From the NCBI RefSeq assembly GCF_000332475.2, contig NZ_AOGX02000035.1, positions 1 through 64,000 of the forward strand: a stretch of 64,000 nt of DNA. Direction: 5' to 3'. Both the position numbers and the translations under genes were made by a program. Position 1 is the first letter of the stretch. Each line of letters begins with the position of its first letter. The DNA is from Leptospira yanagawae serovar Saopaulo str. Sao Paulo = ATCC 700523 (GTDB lineage Bacteria > Spirochaetota > Leptospiria > Leptospirales > Leptospiraceae). Positions 1-7,591 of the stretch are shown here, one piece after another. A model generated the notes under the pieces. That model was not told the DNA's origin. It was given only the letters and a program-made list of their open reading frames with translations, and did no database searches.

Positions 1-177
1 ACTGCATTTAAATTTCTTTCTGAAAAGTTCCGTTTATCTTCGGTGAGCATCTTTCAGAAATATGAGGGTCTTCGTTCTCTTTGCGAGAGGGATAGAAAGG
101 GCGCGTTAGCGGTCGCTTGGCGACCGAAGCCCTGGATAGCCCGACCCCAAATTCGATCTTCAATTCAGAAATGTTAA
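1..177 (+). CDS. Possible C-terminal end of a CDS entering from the left edge
   Basis: The first frame is open from base 1 to a TAA at 175-177, while the other two plus frames stop early. The last third of this reading (RDRKGALAVAWRPKPW) is encoded by the dispersed repeat at 83-148, so the gene, if real, ends inside that repeat. Nothing in the first 27 residues identifies a family. It may equally be a chance open frame through non-coding DNA. Low confidence. Confidence 0.3.
   Translation, partial: TAFKFLSEKFRLSSVSIFQKYEGLRSLCERDRKGALAVAWRPKPWIARPQIRSSIQKC
83..148 (+). repeat. Dispersed intergenic repeat, copy 1 (AGGGATAG / GGTCGC-hairpin element)
   Basis: This GC-richer block stands out from its AT-rich surroundings. 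It opens with GAGAGGGATAGAAAGGGCGC, contains a perfect small hairpin (GGTCGC-TTG-GCGACC, 111-125) and ends with GGATAGCCCGACCCC. A diverged relative lies at 18805-18876. Similar GGATAG...GATAGCCCG blocks are, from memory, common between genes in Leptospira and some Bacteroidetes, but I could not verify that here. Its function is unknown. Confidence 0.55.
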
Positions 178-333
178 AATAACCACTTTATTTTCTATTC
201 GGATTTTTGGGGGCTCGCCCAAAAAAGAAATTAGCTGTTAGATGGGGTGATTTAAAGTGAGACCTCGTGAAGAGGGTGAAGTTACAAAATCTTTTCCTTA
301 AGCAAATATTCTAGCAATAATAGTTGTGAGAAA

Positions 334-366
<33 letters not shown>

Positions 367-496
367 ATAAAGGAACCAATTACCTTTCGTTAGGATTGTT
401 GTCACGCTACGTTGTATATTGTAAAAGAATTCTCTCTCCCCCTTCGATACGAATGGGCTCGGGAAAGATTTATACCAGTTCGCTGGTTCTGGATAG

Positions 497-530
497 AAGC
501 CTCACCTAACAAGTGGGGCTTTTTTGTTTT
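497..530 (+). terminator. Rho-independent terminator
   Basis: The stem AGCCTCAC (498-505) pairs with GTGGGGCT (513-520, one G-U pair) and is followed by a T-rich run. Just upstream is a 5-bp stem closed by a TTCG tetraloop (ACCAG-TTCG-CTGGT, about 475-488). Together these resemble the trailer of a stable-RNA transcript and sit 130 nt after the 16S 3'-end fragment. Confidence 0.7.
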
Positions 531-706
531 TTTGGGTGGGGGAGCAAGCTTGAAAAGGGATATGATTCTTTTTCCTTCTTATCTATGTTCATCTTTGGTT
601 TCATTCTCTTTCAATGTTGCATCACCGATGAATCAGGAATCATTCTAGGGTGACTAAACCATATTCTTTCACTTGACTCTAGTTTTTTTTGTTTTATGCT
701 ATTTTT

Positions 707-1102
707 ATGGGTTTTGCCTACGGACAATTACAGATCAAAAATCCCAAGAGATCTGATCTCCAACCTATCAGTGTAGTTGCCCTTGCCGATACAGGTTCCG
801 TTTATTTGATTATTCCCGAACATGTCCGAGTCCAGCTGGACTTGCAAGAACATTCCAGAAAAGAAATTGAATTGGCGGATGGATCGAAGCAGTTTGTTCC
901 TTATGTTGGGCCGATAGAAATTGCATTTAAGAATAGAATTGCGTTTGTTGGAGCCATTGTGATGGGCACTGAGGTATTGTTAGGTGCGATTCCAATGGAA
1001 GATATGGATCTCGTTGTAATTCCAAAAGAAAGAAAAGCGGATATAAATCCAGAAAATCCTAATTTTGCCGCAGCGAAGGCAAAAGGTTGTTTTTTCAAAT
1101 AG
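707..1102 (+). CDS. Retropepsin-like (clan AA) aspartic protease
   Basis: This is a small 131-residue protein of the bacterial clan AA aspartic protease family. The motif ALADTGS carries the catalytic Asp-Thr-Gly triad in the form seen in retropepsin-like enzymes, which act as homodimers. The later GAIPMEDMDLVVIP block is also typical of this family and follows the LLG strand. No signal peptide is present, so the protein is probably cytoplasmic. The start MGFAYGQ at 707 fits the usual MG- start of the family better than the in-frame ATG at 689. No strong ribosome binding site is visible. It has no partner gene on the same strand. The substrate is unknown. Confidence 0.75.
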   Translation: MGFAYGQLQIKNPKRSDLQPISVVALADTGSVYLIIPEHVRVQLDLQEHSRKEIELADGSKQFVPYVGPIEIAFKNRIAFVGAIVMGTEVLLGAIPMEDMDLVVIPKERKADINPENPNFAAAKAKGCFFK

Positions 1103-1170
1103 TCATTTTGATTTTGAAAAATATGATCTGCTTTTTTCATAATACAAAAAGCAAACCAGGGTAAGGTAGA

Positions 1171-1217
1171 TTCCGTATAAGTTTTTTTTGCTTACAGTTG
1201 CAAATTAATATACGGAA
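1171..1217. repeat. Inverted repeat between convergent genes
   Basis: The perfect 9-bp arms TTCCGTATA (1171-1179) and TATACGGAA (1209-1217) flank a 29-nt loop containing a T8 run. It lies between the convergent protease gene and the phase-variable lipoprotein gene. It may act as a bidirectional terminator. Confidence 0.45.
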
Positions 1218-1284
1218 GATGTTTAATACTAACCCTTATTTCGTTTAAAGTAAATTCTAATCTAAGGGTTATGGAGAATCAATG

Positions 1285-1849
1285 TTACTGATTTTCCAAA
1301 ATTACACTTAAAGTTTTAGAAAGATCGTCAAAGTTATCTCTTAGGATCATCATTGAAAATTGAGATGGAGTCGTGCCACTCGCATTATACAACCAACGAT
1401 TACTAACGGAATTGTCTCGAGTCATTCCTAAGGTATTGGCTCCTTGCACCATCGTAGATTGCACGAACGGGCAGGAGGTTGAAGTGGATTTCCTTTCGCC
1501 TGGCCCAAAATCATTTAGGTCTGTGCCAGAATAGACGAACCGAACTCGGTCTGTACTAGCTACGCCAGAGAAAATTAATACAACACCTTGTATCTCACTA
1601 CCACCATTTCTCGTTGTCTCCCATTTGTCAATCGTTCGCAAAGTGCGATTCACTTCAAATTTACCCGCTGCCGTTAAAGGACCTGTATTAGTCCGATACC
1701 CGCATTCAGTATTGACACTACTGGATGAACTCAGTGCGTTCAAAAGCAATAATTGGGTGATGTCGTCTTTTTTTTCAGTAGAACAGTTAGTTAAGGTAAG
1801 AAAGAAGGCAAGGCAAGGCAAGGCAAGGCAAGGCAAGGAATTGTTTCAT
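1285..1849 (-). CDS. Putative phase-variable lipoprotein, out of frame as sequenced
   Basis: On the minus strand an ATG at 1849 begins MKQFLALPCLALPC, a good signal-peptide start, but this frame stops after about 20 codons. The rest of the gene is in another frame, entered through a CTTGC pentanucleotide tract (1805-1838). One added unit, or two fewer, would join the ATG to a normal lipoprotein signal (FFLTLTNC lipobox) followed by a polar stretch (STEKKDD) and a Ser-rich linker. The mature part is about 165 residues with two cysteines besides the lipidated one and no family I recognise. As sequenced, only a TTG at 1836 inside the repeat would give an in-frame product, so the gene looks switched off or weakly expressed. 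An assembly error in the tract is the alternative. Confidence 0.65.
1805..1838 (-). repeat. Pentanucleotide tandem repeat (AAGGC/CTTGC), six full units plus AAGG
   Basis: On the plus strand the tract reads as six AAGGC units followed by AAGG. It lies inside the signal-peptide coding region of the minus-strand lipoprotein gene. Three units encode five residues (LPCLA), so any change not divisible by three units shifts the frame. Such tracts mutate by slipped-strand mispairing and are a classic on/off switch for surface genes. Confidence 0.9.
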
Positions 1850-1991
1850 AAGGTAACACTTATTACTTGTCTTTTAAAATTCAAGGAAATAATAATAGGG
1901 TATCTACAAAAAAAAGAGATTAGTTTTAAATAATGTGGGGATCCATCAGAAATCAATAATAAGAGAAAATTGGCTAGCGAAGCCAAAATCA

Positions 1992-2052
1992 CCCACCCGA
2001 GTAAGGCCATGCGGGGATTGGCTCGTGGGAAGGTGACAATTTCCCCTATAAG
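1992..2052. repeat. Second dispersed repeat, copy A (GAGTAAGGCCATG element)
   Basis: This block aligns along about 60 bases with 3410-3470. Shared landmarks in order are CCCACC, GAGTNAGGCCATG, GGGG, TGGG and AATTTNCCCCTA. The surrounding region 1850-2456 (about 600 bases) holds no gene I can support. The only open frame across the copy has no ribosome binding site or recognisable protein character. Confidence 0.6.
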
Positions 2053-2456
2053 ACAATTCCACAAATCAAACAACTCTCTTCAGAAAAACCTAAATTATAT
2101 TCTAAATCTTTTCACCTTTGCGCCATGTTGCACGGTAATGACTTAATGCACAGTGTTGGCGCTAGTTTAAAGGCGACCGTATTTTATTTGGAATGGTTAA
2201 CCAGTTCAGTTGGTCAGGTCTCTCTCATATTGTAACTGTAATCCGCAGTAGATGATTTAATAAAAAAATGGAATGAATTTTTAGATTCTGTTTTTCCTTC
2301 TTTCATACTCCTGTTTGCATCAATTATTTTCGGATAGTTCTGTATTAATAAAAGTAAACGAAAATATCTATATGTTACCATCTTACACATAGTAGTTTCC
2401 CACATTTGCGGAAAACCACTATTTTGAAACGGCTTGTGTCATGTGAGAATGCAATC
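2053..2456. other. Non-coding stretch upstream of ankyrin lipoprotein
   Basis: This is AT-rich DNA with no supported gene. The small open frames here are short, lack ribosome binding sites and do not look like proteins. It presumably contains the promoter of the gene starting at 2457, but no box is clear. Confidence 0.5.
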
Positions 2457-2921
2457 ATGAAACGAGCCGTTTACCTTGCATTCAGTTTTCTCTTGTTAAC
2501 GATTCAATGTGCGAACATTCAAACGAGATCAGAAGAGCGATTTCACAATCTTTATTACCAAGTTGCAATTGGTAATACGGAAAGAGTCCGACAGCTTATC
2601 AGTTTAGGTTACGATATCAATAAACCTGAAGACACATTTGAAAGGTTAACACCTCTGATGATTGCTTGTAAGGAAGGTCATACGGAAATTGTATTAATTT
2701 TGGTAGCGATGAAAGTTGAGTTAGATGCAAAAACCAGAAACGGACATACCGCTTTGATGATGGCATCTTTTAACCGTTACCCGCGAATTGTTAAACTATT
2801 ACTCGATGCAGGAGCAAATCCTAATTTAGTCTCAAATGAAGGTCATACTGCCTTGTCTGAAATTCTTTTTTCCGAAAGAGAAGAGATTGTTCGGTTGTTG
2901 GTGGAGAGAGGTGCCAAATGA
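2457..2921 (+). CDS. Ankyrin-repeat lipoprotein
   Basis: This is a 154-residue lipoprotein. The signal peptide MKRAVYLAFSFLLLTIQC ends in a lipobox cysteine at residue 18. The rest is about three ankyrin repeats, seen in the periodic TPLMIACKEGHTEIV, TALMMASFNRYPRIVKLLLDAGANPN and TALSEILF elements. Ankyrin repeats bind proteins, and the lipid anchor would place this one in the periplasm or at the surface. The ATG at 2457 was chosen because it begins the signal peptide; the frame is open further upstream to a TTG at 2406. The stop codon overlaps the next start by 4 bases (ATGA), so the two are probably translationally coupled. It is the first of three ankyrin lipoproteins in 4 kb. The binding partner is unknown. 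Confidence 0.85.
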   Translation: MKRAVYLAFSFLLLTIQCANIQTRSEERFHNLYYQVAIGNTERVRQLISLGYDINKPEDTFERLTPLMIACKEGHTEIVLILVAMKVELDAKTRNGHTALMMASFNRYPRIVKLLLDAGANPNLVSNEGHTALSEILFSEREEIVRLLVERGAK

Positions 2922-3313
2922 AGATGTTACCTTTCTCTCCTAGATTATTCTTTTCATGTCTGTTTTTATTGTTGTTTGTAAATTGTTCGAATACATTTTC
3001 CAATGATTCGATCGATAGTTGTAGGAAGAAGTGTGTAACGGACCAATCCCTTTGTTATCTCATTACGATGCAAAGTTCCTCTGCAAATCCCAATCAACTC
3101 AATCTTACCTGTCCAGTCCTATATATGGCTTGTTACTCCAAGTGTGATTCGAAAAGTCATTCTTCCTCATCTCGGTCTTCTTCGTCCAATCGATCTGGGA
3201 GTCGTTCTGGAGGTGGCGGTCGCTCTCCTTCAGGAGGTGGAGGAGGGAGTGGTAGCGGTGGATCCAGCAGTGGTGGTTCCAGTGGTGGTGGTCATGGAGG
3301 AGGAGGGCATTGA
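2918..3313 (+). CDS. Cysteine-containing lipoprotein with Gly/Ser/His-rich tail
   Basis: This 131-residue protein begins with a signal peptide and lipobox (LLLFVNC, Cys about 23). The middle part has spaced cysteines (CRKKC, then C, C, C, and CYSKC) that could form disulfides outside the cytoplasm. The last 50 residues are a low-complexity Ser/Arg then Gly/Ser tail ending in GGGHGGGGH. No family is recognisable. The tail could be a flexible surface linker or, through its histidines, bind metal, but that is speculation. The start overlaps the ankyrin lipoprotein stop by 4 bases, which supports a two-gene operon and a shared job. Confidence 0.8.
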   Translation: MKMLPFSPRLFFSCLFLLLFVNCSNTFSNDSIDSCRKKCVTDQSLCYLITMQSSSANPNQLNLTCPVLYMACYSKCDSKSHSSSSRSSSSNRSGSRSGGGGRSPSGGGGGSGSGGSSSGGSSGGGHGGGGH

Positions 3314-3409
3314 GAAATTATCTCCTTTCCTTCGATCCTATCGTTTCGCAATCGGTGTTTCGATTTGGCTCGGTAATCATGTAACATAATGTAAATGCGA
3401 TTCCACAAA

Positions 3410-3470
3410 CCCCACCTGAGTTAGGCCATGTGGGGTGTGGTTCATGGGCTTTGCGAATTTTCCCCTAACA
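3410..3470. repeat. Second dispersed repeat, copy B
   Basis: This copy aligns with 1992-2052. Here CCCCAC (3410-3415) and GTGGGG (3430-3435) can form a 6-bp stem around the conserved GAGTTAGGCC. In copy A the matching bases differ in both arms, so the pairing is only partly kept. The element ends in AATTTTCCCCTAA. Confidence 0.6.
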
Positions 3471-3802
3471 CAAACCAATCGTTTGTTCCACTCGATTCAT
3501 GAATTTCCAAATTTGATTTCCAAAAAGTTCATTGTGTCGACTGAATCAAAGACAACTCATACACTCACTTTACCTTCTTAAAAAGATTTTTGAAAGTTCT
3601 GGAGTGTTAAACCTATTGAATCTTGATCGGATCCATCATGTATCGAGAGAGCGAATGTTTAAAATTTAAAAAACGAATCAAACAAAGTAAGTTTTAAAAA
3701 TATCCGGAATCATGAATCTGGATAAAACGATAATGGTAAATTTATTTTTTTAAGAGACAAATTGAAATCAATCGATAGACTCTAGATTTTCGGGGGTCGA
3801 CC
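3471..3802. other. Non-coding stretch upstream of ankyrin lipoprotein
   Basis: About 330 AT-rich bases follow repeat copy B. I see no open frame worth reporting and no clear promoter, though a GGGGGTC just before the ATG at 3803 may act as its ribosome binding site. Confidence 0.5.
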
Positions 3803-4870
3803 ATGATAGCCAATTTAAAACCAATCCTACCACTTACACTCATTTTATGTTTTACCTTAGTCTGTGGACCAAAAAGGGTAGAACGGTATTATCCTAATGC
3901 AGATATGAAGTTAGAGTATGCAATGAAAGACAATGATGTCGACCTTGCAAAAGAGGCAATCAAAGAAGGTGCAAATTTAAATCCTGTTGTGAAAGAATTG
4001 ATGGGTTATACACCACTTAATTTTGCAGCCTCATTGGGGGAAGTTGAAATCGTAAAACTTTTGTTAGAGAGTGGTGCTAATCCCAACTTGGGAGACGTTT
4101 ATGGCAAAACACCAATTATGAGTGCCGCAAGCTTAGGAAATTCCGATGTTCCGTCAGGGACTTATTTAGAAATCATTACATTACTGATAGAAAAAGGAGC
4201 CGATGCCAATGCATCAATGACCCATCATGTTGGTTCCAATGGAAAATTGACCAAGGGGAATGGAAGAAATGCACTCATTATGTTGGTACCAGGCTCCCCT
4301 ACCTATCGTGCGAAAGAGAAAATGAACATACTTAGACTTTTGGTCGAGAAGGGTGCTAAACTAGATGCTATCGATATTTGGGGGCAAACTCCTGTTGGTG
4401 AAGCGATATTCAGTCATAACTTTGAAGCGGCAAAATTTTTACTCGAAAGAGGTGCAAATCCAAACCTTGCAAGAGAATTAGAACGTGCTGCCAATACTTC
4501 ACTGATTCGTGTTGCACGTTACCTCGAGAAAGAAGATATCCTTCCCTTTTTAAAGTTATTACTCCAATACAAGGCTGATATCAATGGAAAGGATAAATAT
4601 GGGGAGACTGCCCTCATCTCTCTTGCTTGGAACAATCGAATTGAGGAAGCGAGATTCTTATTGGAAAATGGTGCTGACATTCATGCAAAAACCATTTATG
4701 GTGATACTGCATTGCACAGGGCCGCGCAACAAGGATTTGGCGATATGGTAAAATTACTTTTGGATTATAAAGCCAATCCTAAAATAAAAGACAAAGATGG
4801 ACGTACGCCACTTGCGGTTGCAAAATCATTTGGACATACAAAAGTAATTGATATCCTCAAAACATATTGA
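3803..4870 (+). CDS. Ankyrin-repeat lipoprotein
   Basis: This 355-residue protein starts with a hydrophobic signal (LPLTLILCFTLVC) whose last cysteine, about residue 21, is the likely lipidation site; the lipobox is relaxed, as is usual in spirochaetes. Ankyrin repeats fill the rest, with clear units such as TPLNFAASLGEVEIVKLLLE, TALISLAWNNRIEEARFLLE and TALHRAAQQGFGDMVKLLLD, and a final TPLAVAKSFGHTKVI cap. The repeat array probably forms a curved binding surface in the periplasm or outside the cell. It is a separate transcription unit, flanked by non-coding stretches, but belongs to the local cluster of ankyrin lipoproteins. Its partner is unknown. Confidence 0.85.
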   Translation: MIANLKPILPLTLILCFTLVCGPKRVERYYPNADMKLEYAMKDNDVDLAKEAIKEGANLNPVVKELMGYTPLNFAASLGEVEIVKLLLESGANPNLGDVYGKTPIMSAASLGNSDVPSGTYLEIITLLIEKGADANASMTHHVGSNGKLTKGNGRNALIMLVPGSPTYRAKEKMNILRLLVEKGAKLDAIDIWGQTPVGEAIFSHNFEAAKFLLERGANPNLARELERAANTSLIRVARYLEKEDILPFLKLLLQYKADINGKDKYGETALISLAWNNRIEEARFLLENGADIHAKTIYGDTALHRAAQQGFGDMVKLLLDYKANPKIKDKDGRTPLAVAKSFGHTKVIDILKTY

Positions 4871-5251
4871 AACATTCTGGCTTTGTTGTCTTTGGCTCGG
4901 TTGTTGTTTGTTTTCTGTTTTCCTTTTGATGAAACAAAATGTACCAAGATCCAATCAGAATCAATCTCGATCCTTTTCATTGCTAAAATGCTAAAAAGGA
5001 TCGAGGGCAGTTCTCAATGCTTTTGAATTAGAACGATCCATTTACTTCCGTTCCAATCCTCGTAATAGGCACTGGGTAACTCCAAATAAAGCATTAGAAT
5101 CAAAATCGCATCGAACCTTCATCATTCATTCAAAATACTCGCAAGGAACAAGAAGTTTTGATAACCAATCTTTCGGCATGCGAAAGGGCTTAACATTCGG
5201 AAGACGAAAAAATCTTCTTGATCTTATGTTTCTACTGGGCTTTTATCCAAC
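4871..5251. other. Non-coding stretch between ankyrin lipoprotein genes
   Basis: About 380 bases without a supported gene. The only notable structure is the inverted repeat at 4966-5005. No ribosome binding site precedes the ATG at 5252. Confidence 0.5.
4966..5005. terminator. Perfect 12-bp inverted repeat, possible terminator
   Basis: The arms CTCGATCCTTTT (4966-4977) and AAAAGGATCGAG (4994-5005) are exact complements around a 16-nt loop. It lies about 100 bases after the stop of the preceding ankyrin gene. No T run follows it, so termination is inferred only from the position and stem strength. Confidence 0.45.
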
Positions 5252-6208
5252 ATGCCCCAATCGTTCCCTCACTCTCTCTTTCTGCTCCTTTTCGTTTTGC
5301 ATTGTTCGACGATCAGACGTCCTGATCCAGATGTTTTTGTAAGAGCCGCCGGGGACGGACAAAACGAAATTCTTCGGACCTTCCTCAAAAATGGTGCGAA
5401 TGCAAATGCACCCAATCGCCATTTAGTTTACCCGTTGCGAATGGCAGCTACCTGGGGGCACACTGATTCGGTAATGTTGTTACTAGATTCGGGAGCAAAT
5501 ATCAATGCACAGGTAGTTGGATCCCCCTCACGCGCGACCGCTTTAGAAGGAGCGGCAAGTGAAGGGCATATGGAAACGGTGAAATTGCTTCTCTCTCGAG
5601 GAGCCGATGTCAATTTGACTGCACCGATTGTGGCAGCTTCAGCAAATGGGCACACCGAAATCGTTCGCCTTTTAATAAAAAACGGTGCCAATGTCAATGC
5701 ACAAAACAATGAACATACGACAGCCCTCTTCGAGGCAACCAAATCGGGTCATATTGAGATCGTGAACTTACTGCTTGCTTCAGGGGTAGATGTACATTGG
5801 GAGGCTAAAGGGGCAGGCAATCGGAGTGCACTTGTTTTGGCGTCTGGCAGAGGAGATTTAAAATTAGTGAAACTCCTGCTTGGAGCTGGCGCGAACCGAA
5901 AAGTGCATACAAGTAAAAGCCTAATTGCTGTTATAGGATATAAAGACCATCCAGAGAACCTGCAACGCGAAATCATACGTCTTTTATTGAAGGCAGGCGC
6001 TGACCCGAATGCATCAGATCATTTTGGGTTAAGTGTTTTGGGAATGGCAACGTTATACAAGCGAAACACTCTCGTAAAAGAATTGATCCATTATGGAGCC
6101 GATGTGAACGCAAAAGATAGAGACGGTCGCACTGCGCTGAGCATTGCTCGGGAACATCAATTCAATGACATCATACGGATGTTAGAAAAAGCTGGAGCAA
6201 AAGATTGA
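5252..6208 (+). CDS. Ankyrin-repeat lipoprotein
   Basis: This is a 318-residue protein with a short signal peptide (SLFLLLFVLHC, Cys about 18) and ankyrin repeats to the end, such as TALEGAASEGHMETVKLLLS, PIVAASANGHTEIVRLLIK and TALFEATKSGHIEIVNLLLA. The last unit (TALSIAREHQFNDIIRMLEK) resembles a C-terminal cap. The GC content is visibly higher than in the two neighbouring ankyrin genes and the repeats are more canonical, which could mean a separate origin. No ribosome binding site is obvious at the ATG. It is probably exported and lipid anchored and binds an unknown protein. Confidence 0.85.
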   Translation: MPQSFPHSLFLLLFVLHCSTIRRPDPDVFVRAAGDGQNEILRTFLKNGANANAPNRHLVYPLRMAATWGHTDSVMLLLDSGANINAQVVGSPSRATALEGAASEGHMETVKLLLSRGADVNLTAPIVAASANGHTEIVRLLIKNGANVNAQNNEHTTALFEATKSGHIEIVNLLLASGVDVHWEAKGAGNRSALVLASGRGDLKLVKLLLGAGANRKVHTSKSLIAVIGYKDHPENLQREIIRLLLKAGADPNASDHFGLSVLGMATLYKRNTLVKELIHYGADVNAKDRDGRTALSIAREHQFNDIIRMLEKAGAKD

Positions 6209-6242
6209 TCTGTTTGGGAACGAAATATGGTCTGAAAATCAG

Positions 6243-6279
6243 AATGATGAATGAACCAACTGACCTTTTTCTCATCATT
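6243..6279. repeat. Inverted repeat between convergent genes
   Basis: AATGATGA (6243-6250) is complementary to TCATCATT (6272-6279), with a 21-nt loop holding a T5 run. It sits between a plus-strand and a minus-strand stop and may serve as a weak bidirectional terminator. Confidence 0.35.
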
Positions 6280-6301
6280 TAATTCTTTTGGTTAACAATC
6301 G

Positions 6302-7591
6302 TTAAGGAAGAACCTCTATCACTCCTAAAAAACGACCTTGGGTAGAATAATTATTGACCATTCCCAAACCTCCTGCCCAAGGATTGCATTGTCCACCAGC
6401 ACTCCTCCAGATCGTAACCATATAAATTCCAGGTTCTATCGGAGCGGCAAGTATCCCATTGAAGGATAGGTTTTTGGGATGAGGAGCCGCATCGTTAAAG
6501 GTTTGGCAAACACGAGAATCAGGTGTTTGGTTTAATTTAGTGGATCCATAAATTCCGATTAGAAATGGTACGTTACAACTTACATTACAACTTCCAGTAA
6601 TAGAAAAATCCAAAGAAAACGGAATGGTTTGGTTGGAAAGTCCCACCCAATGATTTGATCCTCCATTCAAACGAAATGTTTGTAATATGCTTCTATCAAC
6701 TGAAACAAGTGTAACATCAGGTGCATCGTTATCTACGATACGAACTTGTATTTCATTTAAATTGATTGATTGGTAACGAGAATCATTGGAAAGTAAACTG
6801 GGTATGATTACAGCGGAATGGGCTCCTTCAGAAAGCGAGTCATCAAAAGCAGATACACTGAATGTTTGTGATACATTCCAATTTTCCGGTGTAAACACAA
6901 ATGAACTTTGTCCCAAAATTTGGATTTCAGAAGCTGAGTTAAAGTTGAGTGTAACCGTGTCGAATGGTTGCGTTGATAATTGAATTTCAAATGAATCTGC
7001 GTTTCCACTTTCGGCTACAGAGAGATTTGTTTTGGAAAACAAAACCCCCACATCATTGCTATCGAGGATCATCACATCTAATTCAATTGGCTTCGTTTGG
7101 TTAAAATTGGGATCATTTGATAGAAGATAGTGTTGTATCTTGGCCTTCGAGATTCCCTCTTGGTACTGATTGGCGGTTGCAGTCACAGTTAGTGTTTGAG
7201 GTGAGTTCCAAGTATTCGGATCATACTCCAATCGAATCCCTCCCAAATTTCCGTTGATCATGAGCGAACTATCACATGAAATATCGATGGATACGTTTTC
7301 TGTCGGTGCAGTTTTTAGCTTGAGTTGGTATTCATCACCTTGATAACCTTCTACAACCGAAAGTTTTGTTTTGGAAAACTCCAACAATTCTTGATTTGTT
7401 GTGAGACTTAACCCATTTTGAAATATGCTGGTAAGAATGAGTTGGTTCTCCGTGGATTTTGATTTTGATTGGAATAAATCTTCAATGTACATTTCATAAT
7501 GTGCATACCCACAGTTCCAAAAAAACAAATTGAAGAACAACAAAAGGAAACGATACCATTGTTTTAATTGAAAATCATCAATCAACAGCAT
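6302..7591 (-). CDS. Probable lipoprotein with Calx-beta-like repeats
   Basis: This 429-residue protein has a hydrophobic N-terminus ending FFWNC, a possible lipobox at about residue 27. Two related domains of about 100 residues follow. Each starts with a KTxLSVxE/AES strand, continues with a W-N-x-x-Q-T-x-x-V element and closes with an xDxND segment. This pattern is that of Calx-beta or similar immunoglobulin-like surface domains. The C-terminal 130 residues have paired cysteines and form a distinct domain. The start at 7591 has a good ribosome binding site (AAAGGTG) and overlaps the end of the upstream lipoprotein gene by 14 bases, so the two are co-transcribed. It is probably exposed on the cell surface; the ligand is unknown. 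Confidence 0.75.
   Translation of the reverse strand: MLLIDDFQLKQWYRFLLLFFNLFFWNCGYAHYEMYIEDLFQSKSKSTENQLILTSIFQNGLSLTTNQELLEFSKTKLSVVEGYQGDEYQLKLKTAPTENVSIDISCDSSLMINGNLGGIRLEYDPNTWNSPQTLTVTATANQYQEGISKAKIQHYLLSNDPNFNQTKPIELDVMILDSNDVGVLFSKTNLSVAESGNADSFEIQLSTQPFDTVTLNFNSASEIQILGQSSFVFTPENWNVSQTFSVSAFDDSLSEGAHSAVIIPSLLSNDSRYQSINLNEIQVRIVDNDAPDVTLVSVDRSILQTFRLNGGSNHWVGLSNQTIPFSLDFSITGSCNVSCNVPFLIGIYGSTKLNQTPDSRVCQTFNDAAPHPKNLSFNGILAAPIEPGIYMVTIWRSAGGQCNPWAGGLGMVNNYSTQGRFLGVIEVLP

Noticed and set aside
475..488. TTCG-loop hairpin looking like a tRNA T-arm
   Set aside because: No acceptor stem, anticodon arm or CCA-like end fits around it, so it is not a tRNA.
412..648. Open frame of 78 codons after the 16S fragment
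   Set aside because: It runs through the trailer hairpin and terminator, has no ribosome binding site and no protein-like composition.
1625..1933. Plus-strand open frame across the pentanucleotide tract (repeating ARQGK residues)
   Set aside because: It is antisense to the lipoprotein gene, and the repeat gives an open frame in all three frames on this strand by its composition. No start signal.
1846..2073. Minus-strand open frame over repeat copy A
   Set aside because: It overlaps the upstream region of the phase-variable gene and its sequence comes mainly from the repeat.
3144..3389. Second open frame over the Gly/Ser-rich lipoprotein tail (Val/Glu-rich)
   Set aside because: This is the shifted reading of a GGT/GGA-rich repeat tract; the lipoprotein frame has a signal peptide and coupled start.
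5428..5742. Minus-strand open frame within the third ankyrin gene
   Set aside because: It is the antisense shadow of GC-richer ankyrin codons; the sense strand has clear ankyrin repeats.
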